This document shows, one piece after another, positions 6,322 to 14,554 of a stretch of 27,096 bases of DNA (the stretch's first letter is position 1; each line of letters begins with the position of its first letter). The DNA is from JBOFFC01 sp051648405 (GTDB lineage Bacteria; Planctomycetota; Planctomycetia; Pirellulales; Lacipirellulaceae): NCBI GenBank assembly GCA_051648405.1, contig JBOFFC010000001.1, positions 1-27,096 of the forward strand, given 5' to 3'. A program made the position numbers and the translations under genes. The notes under the pieces are model-generated. The model ran no database searches. It was not told the DNA's origin and worked only from the letters and a program-made list of their open reading frames with translations.

Positions 6322-7761
6322 CTACTTGGGCGCCCGGCGGTTGGCGAGCCAGTCGGTGTGGAACGTCCCGGGGCGGTCCGTACGCTCGTACGTGTGGGCG
6401 CCGAAGTAGTCGCGCTGCGCTTGCAGTAGGTTCGCGGGGAGCGTCGCGCGGCGGTAGCCGTCGTAGTAGGCGAGCGCCGTCGAGAACGCGGGGGTCGGCA
6501 CGCCGAGCGTCGCGGCGGTCGCGACGACGTGCCGCCAGGCGACCTGCGCCTTGTCGATCGCGTCGCTGAAGTAGGGGGCGAGCAGCAGGTTCTCGAGCGC
6601 CGGGTTGGCGTCGAACGCCTCCTTGATGCGGTCGAGGAACACGGCGCGGATGATGCACCCGCCGCGCCACAGCAGGGCGCAGTCGCCGTAGTTGAGCGGC
6701 CAGTCGTGCTCTTGCGCCGCCGCGCGCAACTGCACAAAGCCTTGGGCGTAGCTGACGACCTTCGAGGCGTACAGGGCGTGGCGGACGGCGTCGATGAACT
6801 TCCCGCGGTCCCCCGTGTAGCGCCCGTCGGGGCCTTTGAGCGTTTTGCTTGCGCGGACGCGTTCCTCCTTGAGGGCCGACAGCGAGCGGGCGTAGACCGC
6901 CTCGGTCACCAGCGTGCTGGGGGCGCCCAGGTCGAGCGCCAGTTGGCTCATCCATTTGCCGGTCCCCTTCGCCCCCGCGCGGTCGAGCACCAGATCGACC
7001 AGGTCGCCGCCGGTCTCGGGGTCCTTCACGCTGAAGATGTCACGCGTGATCTCGATCAGGTAGCTGTCGAGCTCTCCGCGGTTCCACTCGGCGAAGACGT
7101 CGTAGAGCTCGGCGTTGGAGAGGCCCAGCGTCTCCTTGAGCATCGAGTAGGCCTCGCAGATGAGCTGCATGTCGCCGTACTCGATGCCGTTGTGCACCAT
7201 CTTCACGTAGTGCCCGGCGCCGCGGGGTCCGACCCATTCGCAGCAGGGGACATCGGACTTCGGCCCGACCTTTGCCGAGATCGCCTGGAAGATCGGCTTC
7301 AGCAGCGGCCAAGCGGCCTCGCTGCCGCCGGGCATCAGGCTCGGGCCCTTGAGGGCGCCCTCCTCGCCCCCCGACACGCCGGTCCCCGAGAACAACAAAC
7401 CCGAGGCCTCGACGCTCTTCGTGCGCCGCTCGGTGTCGGCGTAGTACGTGTTGCCCCCGTCGATGATCACGTCCCCCGGCTCGAGCAACGGGGTCAGCGA
7501 CTCGATCAAGGCGTCGACCGCGGGGCCCGCCTTGACCATCAGCATCACCTTACGGGGCCGGGCGATGCTGGCGACGAGCTTCTCGATCGTCGCGCAACCG
7601 ACGAACTTCTTCCCCGCGGCGCGGCCGGCGAGGAAGGCGTCGGTGACGCTGGTGGTCCGGTTGTAGACGGCGACGCGGTAGCCGCGGCTCTCGACGTTGA
7701 GGGCCAGGTTCTCGCCCATGACCGCTAGGCCCACCAGGCCAAAATCGCACAGCTCGCTCAT
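6322..7761 (-). CDS. gnd: 6-phosphogluconate dehydrogenase, decarboxylating
   Basis: Predicted 479 aa, the full family length. It converts 6-phosphogluconate and NADP to ribulose 5-phosphate, CO2 and NADPH in the oxidative pentose phosphate pathway, in the cytoplasm. Visible signatures are the dinucleotide fold GLVGLAVMGENLALN (residues 8-22), NRT (34-36) expected for NADP use, DGGNTYY (101-107), the GVSGGEEGALKGPSLMPGG block (128-146), and the catalytic stretch GHYVKMVHNGIEYGDMQL (183-200) with K187 and E194 as general base/acid candidates. The C-terminal DYFGAHTYER and HTDW motifs are also present. It starts 95 bp after the secreted metalloprotease gene on the same strand. No ribosome binding site is evident, and the relation to its neighbours looks incidental. 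Confidence 0.97.
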   Translation of the reverse strand: MSELCDFGLVGLAVMGENLALNVESRGYRVAVYNRTTSVTDAFLAGRAAGKKFVGCATIEKLVASIARPRKVMLMVKAGPAVDALIESLTPLLEPGDVIIDGGNTYYADTERRTKSVEASGLLFSGTGVSGGEEGALKGPSLMPGGSEAAWPLLKPIFQAISAKVGPKSDVPCCEWVGPRGAGHYVKMVHNGIEYGDMQLICEAYSMLKETLGLSNAELYDVFAEWNRGELDSYLIEITRDIFSVKDPETGGDLVDLVLDRAGAKGTGKWMSQLALDLGAPSTLVTEAVYARSLSALKEERVRASKTLKGPDGRYTGDRGKFIDAVRHALYASKVVSYAQGFVQLRAAAQEHDWPLNYGDCALLWRGGCIIRAVFLDRIKEAFDANPALENLLLAPYFSDAIDKAQVAWRHVVATAATLGVPTPAFSTALAYYDGYRRATLPANLLQAQRDYFGAHTYERTDRPGTFHTDWLANRRAPK

Positions 7762-7856
7762 CGTAAGACGCCGGGGATAGCAGGGAACGCGCGGGAAAGA
7801 TCGCTCGCGGCGACGGCGCCACGCCCGGGAATCTTCTCGCCCCCCGACCCGAACGG

Positions 7857-9749
7857 TCAATCCGCCTGCAGCGACCGCGTGTCGAACCGCAGCCGCGACG
7901 CCGCGTAGGGGGGGAGGGCGTCGATGCGGCGCCGGATCTCTTCGAGCACGCGGTCGAACCGCGGGTCCCCCAAGCCGCCGTAGTCCTTCGTTACACGGTC
8001 GATCGGCAGCCCCTCGGCGAGCCCCTCGAGCGGCGGGACGAAGTGCTCGATCTCGAACCGCTCGTCGAGCGACTCGACGGGGACCCGCCCGGCAAGGACC
8101 GCCTCGGCGAAGCGGACCCCGGCGAGGTCGGCCGCGATGTCGGCGAAGCTGTACCCGCTCTTGCCGGTGGCGTCGATCGCCTCCTTGCCGAGGCCCCACA
8201 CGAGCGCCTCGTCCTTCCCCACGAGCGCCGTGATCGCGGCCGAGAGGGCGAAGTGCTTCAGCGTGTCGCGCCGGCCGCACGCGGTCGGTTCCCCAAGCAC
8301 GGCGAGCCGCCGCGCCCGTAGCTCGGCGGGCTCGACGGCAGTGACCGCTCCCGCGAAACGCGGGTTGTCGATCAGCACCTCGGAGTCGTCGAGCCCGATG
8401 CCGATCGCCACCAGCAGCGCCGCCGGAGATCGATCCGGCTTGATCCCTTGCGCCGCCGAGCGGACCAGCAGCGTCGCGAGCGCGTCCCCCGTCGAGCGGT
8501 AGGGGGTCGCGTCGTCGCGCGCGCGATTGGGAGGCGCCAGCGGGCGTTTGGAGTTCGCGAGCGCCGCGTCGGCGATCGCGGCGATGGCTCGCGTCGCCCC
8601 CTGCGCGTCGGCCGAAGCGCCCGGGGCGATCGCGCCAACAGCCGCTTGCGCCGACGGCAGCCGCAGTGCCCCGCGCATCGAGTGCGCCGCTGTGTCTTCT
8701 GGTAGCGCCTCGGCGAGCGTCGCGTAGATCGCGGCGAGCCTGGCAGCGGTCTCCGCCGAGAGCTCCGCCATTGAGGTCACTCGGCGCGTCCGTAGCTCGT
8801 CCCCCACCATCGCGACCGCGAGCGTGTTCACGGGGTCGAACCCGACGCGGAACGACTTCCGCAGCGCGAGTCGGTCGCCGAACGTCGGGCGCATGACGCT
8901 CGTCGGCTCGGGGCTGTGAGCCGCGCCGAGGTAGTGTCCGAACTCGTGGACGAGCATCTCGATCCGTTCCGCCTCGCTGACGTTGGGAGACCAGTCGCGC
9001 ACCAACACGTGCCGGCGCAGCGCGCCGCGTGTCCCGCCGACGCGTATCGTGGCGGTCGGGGCCGGGTACTGGCTCGTGAAGCCGATCGCGACGACTCCCT
9101 CCGGAGGCTGCACGCGGGCCTCGAACTCGCTGAGCGTTTGGTCGAAGTCCAGCAGGCGGTTGTCCGACTGCCACACCCCGTAGCCGACGACCCGCAGGCC
9201 GACGAGCGAATGGCGCAGCAGGACCTCGCCCGCCCCCTCGACGCGCGCTCGCAGCCGCCCGCGCCACTGCCCCTCCGGCGAAGGCTGCTCTTCATCGACC
9301 ATGACCCACACCGGCACGAACAGCGGGCGTTTGTCGGCGACGCCGCGGTTTACGCCGATCGCGGCCGGATCGATCGCCATCGGCTGCTCGCCGGGTCGAT
9401 CACCCTTGAGCCCCAGGCGGCGCACCTCGGGCCCCTGCGGGCCTTGCACGACGTGGTAAGCGGTCGCCGACGCGAGTCCTACGGCCGGGCCGGTGACGAC
9501 CCCCACAGCTCCGGCCGGGGTGATTGAGGCGGTAAACGGCCCCGTGCCGAAGAACGGCCGCGACTCGCCGGGCAAAATCGTCGCGAGCTCGCCGCTCGGC
9601 CCCCCGGTCGTCACGCTCATCGAAAGGGGCGCTGCCAAGCGGTTGGCGATCACGACCACCTCGCCCCACGCTCGGTCTGCGCTGGGGGGGAGCAGCAACG
9701 AAAAGGCGGCGATCGCAATACGAAGTCGATGACCGATCGGTGGCGCCAT
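7857..9749 (-). CDS. Secreted metzincin-type metalloprotease with a C-terminal conserved domain
   Basis: Predicted 630 aa. A signal peptide is likely at residues 1-29 (basic start, hydrophobic AIAAFSLLL, cleavage near RAWG/E). The zinc site HEFGHYLGAAH (268-278) fits HExxHxxGxxH, with a Met-turn candidate SVM at 284-286, as in matrixin-like metzincins. The region before it, with strand motifs ending in HVLVRDWSPNVSEAERIEML, belongs to the catalytic domain. The C-terminal half (about 440-580) carries LKHFALSAAITALVG, WGLGKEAIDA and YSFADIAADLAG, a pattern reminiscent of YfiM-like proteins (KHF ... GKE-D ... FS-DI-AD). ATG at 9749 is chosen; GTG at 9764 would add five residues, and neither has a ribosome binding site. 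It follows the SirB1-like gene by 44 bp. Substrate is unknown. Confidence 0.85.
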   Translation of the reverse strand: MAPPIGHRLRIAIAAFSLLLPPSADRAWGEVVVIANRLAAPLSMSVTTGGPSGELATILPGESRPFFGTGPFTASITPAGAVGVVTGPAVGLASATAYHVVQGPQGPEVRRLGLKGDRPGEQPMAIDPAAIGVNRGVADKRPLFVPVWVMVDEEQPSPEGQWRGRLRARVEGAGEVLLRHSLVGLRVVGYGVWQSDNRLLDFDQTLSEFEARVQPPEGVVAIGFTSQYPAPTATIRVGGTRGALRRHVLVRDWSPNVSEAERIEMLVHEFGHYLGAAHSPEPTSVMRPTFGDRLALRKSFRVGFDPVNTLAVAMVGDELRTRRVTSMAELSAETAARLAAIYATLAEALPEDTAAHSMRGALRLPSAQAAVGAIAPGASADAQGATRAIAAIADAALANSKRPLAPPNRARDDATPYRSTGDALATLLVRSAAQGIKPDRSPAALLVAIGIGLDDSEVLIDNPRFAGAVTAVEPAELRARRLAVLGEPTACGRRDTLKHFALSAAITALVGKDEALVWGLGKEAIDATGKSGYSFADIAADLAGVRFAEAVLAGRVPVESLDERFEIEHFVPPLEGLAEGLPIDRVTKDYGGLGDPRFDRVLEEIRRRIDALPPYAASRLRFDTRSLQAD

Positions 9750-9793
9750 GCGTCGATTGTACACACGCCGGGCGCCGCGGGGCCGGGCGGGCG

Positions 9794-10558
9794 CTACGCC
9801 ACGGGGCGTAGCAACTGCTGCAGCTCCTGGACCGCGTGCAGGTCGCGCTCGCGGTTCCGCTGGGCGAAGATCGCCTCAAGGTTCATCAGCATCCGCAGCA
9901 GCCACTCGCGCGGCGACGCCAGGCGCAGCGCCGCGCGGGGGTCGAGCCCCGGGATCGGCCTGCCGGTGGCCTGCGAGACACGCTCCAGCGCCTCGGCGGT
10001 CGACAGGAGCGACCCGCCGTAAAACGGGTCGATGTACTGCGCCGCGCCGACGCCGCTCCCCGAGCTCCCCGGCTCGCCGCACTCGACACGCACCAAAAAA
10101 TGCCCCGGGGCGTTCACGCCATCGACCCGCCACACGCCGCGCACCGTGTCCGCGAGCCGGTCGGCGACCCCCTTGTAGACCATCGACAGCGTCAGCGGCA
10201 CGCCGACCTTGCGCCGCATAACGTCTGGCAGATAGCTGTTCTCGGGGGCGTAGTAGTCCTCGGTCGCGCCGTGGAACCCGGCGAGCTCGAACAGCACGTC
10301 GTGCAGGTGGGCGAGCACCGCCTGCGGGTCGGCCGACCGTGCGCGGGCGCGGACGGTGTTGGCGAGCGACTCGAGCCCGTGGTCGATCGTGCGCCACGCC
10401 TCGGCGGGGCCCTCGCCTTTGCCGGCGTGCTGCGACGCTGCGGCCGCGGCGCGGAGCACGCTGTCGGGGCGGGCAAGCGAGAGAGCCTCGCGGGCGAACG
10501 CTTCGTAAGCGCCGACGTCGCAGAAGGCCGGTCCGTGACTCCTTGGTTCGCTCATCAT
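9794..10558 (-). CDS. SirB1-family transglutaminase-like protein
   Basis: Predicted 254 aa (or 253 from the second of two adjacent ATGs). The family signature is clear: PENSYLPDVMRRKVGVPLTL (residues 105-124), SMVYKGVADRL, the VNAPGHFLVRV block (148-158) and YIDPFYGG (175-182). A C-terminal helical tail follows (REWLLRMLMNLEAIFAQRN, then DLHAVQELQQLL), which corresponds to the TPR-like end of SirB1 proteins. The family role is not firmly established. No catalytic Cys of a true transglutaminase stands out. GAGGG (10566-10570) lies seven bases upstream of the first ATG. It probably heads a minus-strand unit with the metalloprotease (44-bp gap), and starts 42 bp after the end of a PEP-CTERM gene. 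Confidence 0.88.
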   Translation of the reverse strand: MMSEPRSHGPAFCDVGAYEAFAREALSLARPDSVLRAAAAASQHAGKGEGPAEAWRTIDHGLESLANTVRARARSADPQAVLAHLHDVLFELAGFHGATEDYYAPENSYLPDVMRRKVGVPLTLSMVYKGVADRLADTVRGVWRVDGVNAPGHFLVRVECGEPGSSGSGVGAAQYIDPFYGGSLLSTAEALERVSQATGRPIPGLDPRAALRLASPREWLLRMLMNLEAIFAQRNRERDLHAVQELQQLLRPVA

Positions 10559-10600
10559 CGGCTCGCCCTCATGGCGACGCTCGGCCCCTTCGCAACACGT

Positions 10601-12151
10601 TTAGCGGCGGCGGGAGTACGCGGCGACGCCCGCGGAAACCGCCAGCAGGGCCACGCACGACGGCTCGGGGACGGCCGTCGCCAAGGCCGGCGGCGCGCCG
10701 TAGTTCGCCGACCACACATTGTAGTCGTCGGCGTCGATGACGTTGTCGCCGTCGCCATCGGCCGACAGCAACAGCGTCGATCCGAGCGTGTCCCGCCAGG
10801 CCGTGTAGTCGGCCGCGTTTACTGCGCCGTCGCCGTTGTAGTCCCCGGCGAGCGTCGGCAGGCGGTTGCGGAACACCCCTTCGAGTCCCCCCGCGATCCG
10901 GGCCTGCAGGTACGAAACGGGCGAGCCGTCCCCTTCGCCGGAGACGAGATTCGTCAGGTCGATGTCGAAGAGGTTCAGGATCGCCGCGTCCCCCGTCCCG
11001 TCGCCGTTGGTGTCGATGAGGTCCCCCGCCTTGGCGACGATCTTGTCGTTCACAAACGCGATGTTGTCCCACACGAAGCCCAGGTCGCCCCGGTCGTTCA
11101 GCGAGACGTACGACGGAAGCCCCGACAGCGTGTGGCCATCGACGACGTCGCCGTCGCGGTAGCGGATCGCGCCGTTGACGACCAGGAAATCGCGCGTCGT
11201 GTTGACGTGTCCGACCGGGAGCGCCGACGCCGACGCGACCCAGTCACCGGCCTCGTTGACCGCGACGAGGCTGCCAATCGACCAGGTCTCGTCAACGAGT
11301 CCCCCCGCCGCGGCGGGGATCGCGTCCCCTTCACGCAGGACGCCGCCGCCGAGCGTCGATACCACCTGGCCGTTGAGCACGATCGCGGCGTCGTTGACCG
11401 ACGTGGTGCTGAAGTCGATCCCCGCAAGGTAGTTTGTACCCCCCAGCGACCAGGCGAGGTTGCCGTTCAGTAAGTCCACGGTGATCGTCATCCCCCCTCC
11501 GATTGAGTCCCCAGTCTTGAGGAGCACCTGCGGCGACGCCGCGTTCTGCAGCAGCGCGGCGCCGATTTTCACGCCTCCGGCGTTAGCAGCGTAGTTGCTA
11601 ATCCAACGCTCGACACCCGCGGGGGTCAGCGTCGTGTTGCTGAACGAGTCGTAGAAGTTCCCCGCAAGCCCTGGGGCCGTGACGGTGTCTCCCTCGGCAA
11701 ACAGCCGCGTGCCGTTGCGCCACATGCTCACTGGCCCCGACGGTGTGCCGGTGTTCGCCCGGTAGAGGACGTTCCCGGAGTTGTCGATCCCGGTGGGATT
11801 CCCAAGAGCGGTCTGAGTCAAGCCGTCGTAGAGCCCCTCGCGGCGCAGGGCGACCGGGGCGTCGCCTCCGGTGGTCGAGCCCCACAGGTAAAACGACCCT
11901 GCGTTCGAGGTGTTCCCCTGGCTGGGGTCGGTGTTCACACTCGTCACAAAGTTCCCGTTCGGCGCGAACCGCAGGTCGCGGAACCCGTTGCTGCGGACCG
12001 TGTCGGCGGCCGAGAACCCCGGGAGCAGGTTGGCGCCGCCCAGCGTATCTCCCTCGGTGGCGAGCTTCCGCCAGACGGGCTGGGCGCCGGCCGGGGCGGC
12101 GAGCGACGCCCCGACGAGCGCCGCGAGGCAGGTTAGCGTTTGGGAGTTCAT
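10601..12151 (-). CDS. Secreted PEP-CTERM protein with dockerin-like repeats
   Basis: Predicted 516 aa. A signal peptide covers about residues 1-23 (cut near AGA/QPV). The body repeats a short motif of x-GD-hydrophobic at roughly 60-residue spacing: EGDTL (33-37), EGDTV (153-157), TGDSI (213-217), EGDAI (274-278), DGDVV (333-337) and AGDLI (375-379). Between the first two there is room for one more, degenerate copy (RREGLYDG, 103-110). This suggests a beta-propeller or solenoid. Residues 436-485 are two dockerin-like calcium-binding loops (GDYNGDGAVNAADYTAW, then DGDGDNVIDADDYNVW). The C-terminus is a PEP-CTERM sorting signal: VPEP at 494-497, a hydrophobic stretch, and terminal RRR. It would be exported and processed by an exosortase. 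Its ligand is unknown. Confidence 0.88.
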   Translation of the reverse strand: MNSQTLTCLAALVGASLAAPAGAQPVWRKLATEGDTLGGANLLPGFSAADTVRSNGFRDLRFAPNGNFVTSVNTDPSQGNTSNAGSFYLWGSTTGGDAPVALRREGLYDGLTQTALGNPTGIDNSGNVLYRANTGTPSGPVSMWRNGTRLFAEGDTVTAPGLAGNFYDSFSNTTLTPAGVERWISNYAANAGGVKIGAALLQNAASPQVLLKTGDSIGGGMTITVDLLNGNLAWSLGGTNYLAGIDFSTTSVNDAAIVLNGQVVSTLGGGVLREGDAIPAAAGGLVDETWSIGSLVAVNEAGDWVASASALPVGHVNTTRDFLVVNGAIRYRDGDVVDGHTLSGLPSYVSLNDRGDLGFVWDNIAFVNDKIVAKAGDLIDTNGDGTGDAAILNLFDIDLTNLVSGEGDGSPVSYLQARIAGGLEGVFRNRLPTLAGDYNGDGAVNAADYTAWRDTLGSTLLLSADGDGDNVIDADDYNVWSANYGAPPALATAVPEPSCVALLAVSAGVAAYSRRR

Positions 12152-12211
12152 GGCAGGCCCAATTCACTCGGTCAGGGGATCGGCCTAGGGACTCTCTACG
12201 ATACCAAACAG

Positions 12212-12249
12212 CAGCGGCCCCCAACCCGTTCGGGGGGTGGGGGCCGCTG
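12212..12249 (-). terminator. Strong GC-rich hairpin, likely terminator between two PEP-CTERM genes
   Basis: CAGCGGCCCCCA (12212-12223) pairs perfectly over 12 bp with TGGGGGCCGCTG (12238-12249), with extra C-G pairs toward the loop. It lies 26 bases past the stop of the 351-aa PEP-CTERM gene. On the minus strand the hairpin is followed only by CTGTTTGG, a weak U tract, while a run of six T precedes it, so it is not a textbook intrinsic terminator. Its position still argues for ending that transcript. The rest of 12152-12275 shows no gene. Confidence 0.6.
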
Positions 12250-12275
12250 AAAAAATCACGCCGTCTTCCCTTCGC

Positions 12276-13331
12276 CTAGCCGCGGCGACGGGCGCCAAGG
12301 CCAGCCAGCGCGACGACGGCCATCAGGGCCGACGCGGGCTCGGGGATAGCGAAGAAGCCACTCGTGGCCGCGTTCCCCTGGACGGTCCAGGCGAGGTTGC
12401 CACCCCACCAGCCGAGCTGGGCGACGTTAGTAGTCCCGGGGCCCGCGCCGAGCTGGGCGCCGGTCAGGACCGTCGCCAGCGTGCCGGCCGGATTGGCCGG
12501 ATTGAAGCTAAGGATCGAGTCGCTAACGCTCTCGCGGAAATAAACCAACCCGTTGGGGGCGCCGAGGATGTCGCCGAAGCCAGCCGTCGCGCTGCCGGTC
12601 ACCGCGGTGATGTTGGCGGTTGAAAGTGCAACCGCACCGGTGTTCGCCGCGGTGTCCCAGGCGACGATCGTGTCGGACGAGTTGCTACCCAGGTAAAGCG
12701 TGGTCCCCGCTACGCCCAGGCCGTTGATCGTGGCGTTCGGGTTGCCCGCACCGAACAGCGAAGGCCAGGTGGCGACGGGGATCTCGACGGCGATCGTGTT
12801 GCTCGGCGAGACCTGGAGGATCAGCCGATTGTTGGAGGTCGCGTTGTAGGCGAAGATCTCTCCCGACGCGGTCACTTCGAACTGCGCCGGTAGCGAAGCC
12901 GATCCGGTGGTCACGGCGTCGATCGACGCCTTGAGGATGACTTCCGTCGGCGTGCCGGCGCCGAGGTTGATCTCCCAAGCCGACTGCGAGAAGAAGTTCG
13001 TCGTCCGGAACACGCCGCCGACGATCGCCGCCCCTTGGCTGCCGGTGGGATCGACGGCCGTCGAGACCCACTGCGACGGCGCCATTACCGTCGAGAACGA
13101 ACCGCCGTTGAAGGCGGTGAGGGCGCCGCCGACCGCGGTCGTGCTGTTCCGGGTGAGCGCGTAGGCGGTGCTCCCGGAGACAACGACGGTGTCGAGGAAG
13201 CCACTCGGAACGGAGGCCGAGTTGGCCGCGCTCGCGCTGAAAATCTGCACGTAGTTCGCGGAGGCCGATTGACCGCCGGCGAGCGCAAGCGCGGCCGCAA
13301 ACAGGGAGGTGAGTTTCAGGGAGCGGGTCAT
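12276..13331 (-). CDS. Secreted PEP-CTERM protein, possible beta-propeller
   Basis: Predicted 351 aa. A signal peptide is clear (MTRSLKLTSLFAAALALAGG, cut near ASA/NY at about residue 26). The body is rich in Ser, Thr, Ala, Gly and Asn, with strand-turn patterns such as GVAGTTLYLGSNSSDTIVAWD and GLVYFRESVSDSILSFNP, as in surface beta-propeller proteins. The C-terminus is a complete PEP-CTERM signal: IPEP at about 329-332, hydrophobic helix, terminal ARRRG. No dockerin loops are seen, unlike the two neighbouring PEP-CTERM proteins. The start at 13331 is supported by GAGGAAG at 13335-13341 and by the basic signal-peptide start. It is divergently arranged with the prepilin-like operon. Function is unknown beyond export and surface sorting. 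Confidence 0.88.
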   Translation of the reverse strand: MTRSLKLTSLFAAALALAGGQSASANYVQIFSASAANSASVPSGFLDTVVVSGSTAYALTRNSTTAVGGALTAFNGGSFSTVMAPSQWVSTAVDPTGSQGAAIVGGVFRTTNFFSQSAWEINLGAGTPTEVILKASIDAVTTGSASLPAQFEVTASGEIFAYNATSNNRLILQVSPSNTIAVEIPVATWPSLFGAGNPNATINGLGVAGTTLYLGSNSSDTIVAWDTAANTGAVALSTANITAVTGSATAGFGDILGAPNGLVYFRESVSDSILSFNPANPAGTLATVLTGAQLGAGPGTTNVAQLGWWGGNLAWTVQGNAATSGFFAIPEPASALMAVVALAGLGARRRG

Positions 13332-13639
13332 TAGCTTCCTCGACAGAGTTTGGGAGCGCAAAGAACGTGCCGGTCGGGTGCGACCGGTCGATCGTGGCTC
13401 GGGGAGGAAAATGCTTGCCGGACCAACCGGGGGTTGATACGGTACGAGGTTGACGCTAGCCGTCGCGCGACCGATCGTCAAGCAAATCCGCACTCCAATG
13501 CGCGAAAAAGCGAACGCGGGTGTGCGAAGCGGCGCCCCCAGTTTGCAAGTCGAGCCCGCGTCCGACGGCCACCCGTCGGCGAGCGCTCGCACTCGATCCC
13601 CGCAGGCGTCCACCTTCCCGAAGTAGTTCGGAGTCCCGC
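13332..13639. promoter_or_regulatory. Divergent intergenic region between PEP-CTERM gene and prepilin operon
   Basis: This 308-bp gap has no gene. It contains a perfect 7-bp stem-loop CCGGTCG-GGTG-CGACCGG (13370-13387) in the leader of the minus-strand gene. It also holds an inverted TTGACG (13450-13455) ... CGTCAA (13476-13481). Read on the minus strand, TTGACG with a 17-base spacer leads to TAGCGT (13453-13458); read on the plus strand, TTGACG leads after 17 bases to GATCGT (13473-13478). Both -10 elements are weak. The overlap would make the two promoters mutually exclusive. Confidence 0.3.
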
Positions 13640-14554
13640 ATGCAGCGATCGGTCGCTCCCCGTCGGCGCCACGGCGCCGGAGTCGGTCCGCTGTCTCTCT
13701 GTTCCCCGCTGGGCCGCAAGCGGAATGGTTTCACCCTCGTCGAGTTGCTGGTCGTGATCGCGATTATTGGGATCTTGATCGGCCTGCTGCTGCCGGCGGT
13801 GCAAGCCGCCCGTTCGAGGGCTCGCTACACACAATGCCTCAACAACATGCGACAACTCGGGCTGCTTACGATCTTGTGGCGCGACGGCCACGGCGGGAAG
13901 TTCCCTGATCCAGTGAAGCAACTGGGGGGCAACTTCGAAGACATCGTGCCGAATCCGGATTTCAATCCGGACGAAGAACCCCCGGAAGACGGTTCGGAGG
14001 CGCCGCTCAACAACAGCCGCAAGATTATCGGAAGCCACAACTTTCGTGTGTCTCCAAACCGCACGTGGCACCCTGGGCTGACGGACCGCGACCTGCAGTA
14101 CGCGGGTCCCGAGGAGTACGGGGTCGAAGCTGCGTACGTGTTAGGCGGGCTGATCGAACCGTACTCAGGGATCTTCGTGTGCCCCGACCTAGCGACGATG
14201 GGTGACGCCTGGGGCAATACGTACGCGTATTCTGCTCGTCCGGTCAGCATGCTGATCAAGCCGCCAGTCCAGGTTCCAGACATCATGAAGCGCACGTGGT
14301 GGATGTGGTGTAACACCGTTGATATTCCGCCCGAGAGCGCGTGGAGAGGCTTTAAACAGGGCTTGTCGGTCAAACAGACTGCATCGAACGGACGGCTTTG
14401 CAACTACATTAAGGACTTGTTCGAGGTGCCGCACGCTCAGATGAGCGAAACCGGCTACGGGCGGAACGTTCTCTACTTCGACGGCCACGTCGAGTATCAC
14501 AGCGAAGCGTGTCGGGACAACTGCTTCGCGAAGTGCCCCGGTGGACGGCAATGA
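13640..14554 (+). CDS. Prepilin-like protein with H-X9-DG type C-terminus (DUF1559 type)
   Basis: Predicted 304 aa. After a 30-residue basic leader comes the cleavage/methylation signature, G30 then FTLVELLVVIAIIGILIGLL with Glu at +5 (E35), a hydrophobic helix, and the DUF1559-typical LLPAVQAARSRAR and CLNNMRQLGL. The end carries NVLYFDGHVEYHSE (276-289), the DG part of the planctomycete H-X9-DG signature. The tail contains three cysteines (CRDNCFAKC, 291-299). It should sit in the inner membrane or a pseudopilus after processing. ATG at 13640 is supported by GGAG (13630-13633) six bases upstream. Its TGA overlaps the next ATG by 4 bp, pointing to coupled translation. Base composition is visibly less GC-rich than in most neighbours. 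Confidence 0.88.
   Translation: MQRSVAPRRRHGAGVGPLSLCSPLGRKRNGFTLVELLVVIAIIGILIGLLLPAVQAARSRARYTQCLNNMRQLGLLTILWRDGHGGKFPDPVKQLGGNFEDIVPNPDFNPDEEPPEDGSEAPLNNSRKIIGSHNFRVSPNRTWHPGLTDRDLQYAGPEEYGVEAAYVLGGLIEPYSGIFVCPDLATMGDAWGNTYAYSARPVSMLIKPPVQVPDIMKRTWWMWCNTVDIPPESAWRGFKQGLSVKQTASNGRLCNYIKDLFEVPHAQMSETGYGRNVLYFDGHVEYHSEACRDNCFAKCPGGRQ

Noticed and set aside
7762..9267. Upstream extension of the gnd frame
   Set aside because: The extra translation is antisense-like Arg-rich sequence in the wrong frame of the metalloprotease gene; gnd begins at the conserved dinucleotide fold.
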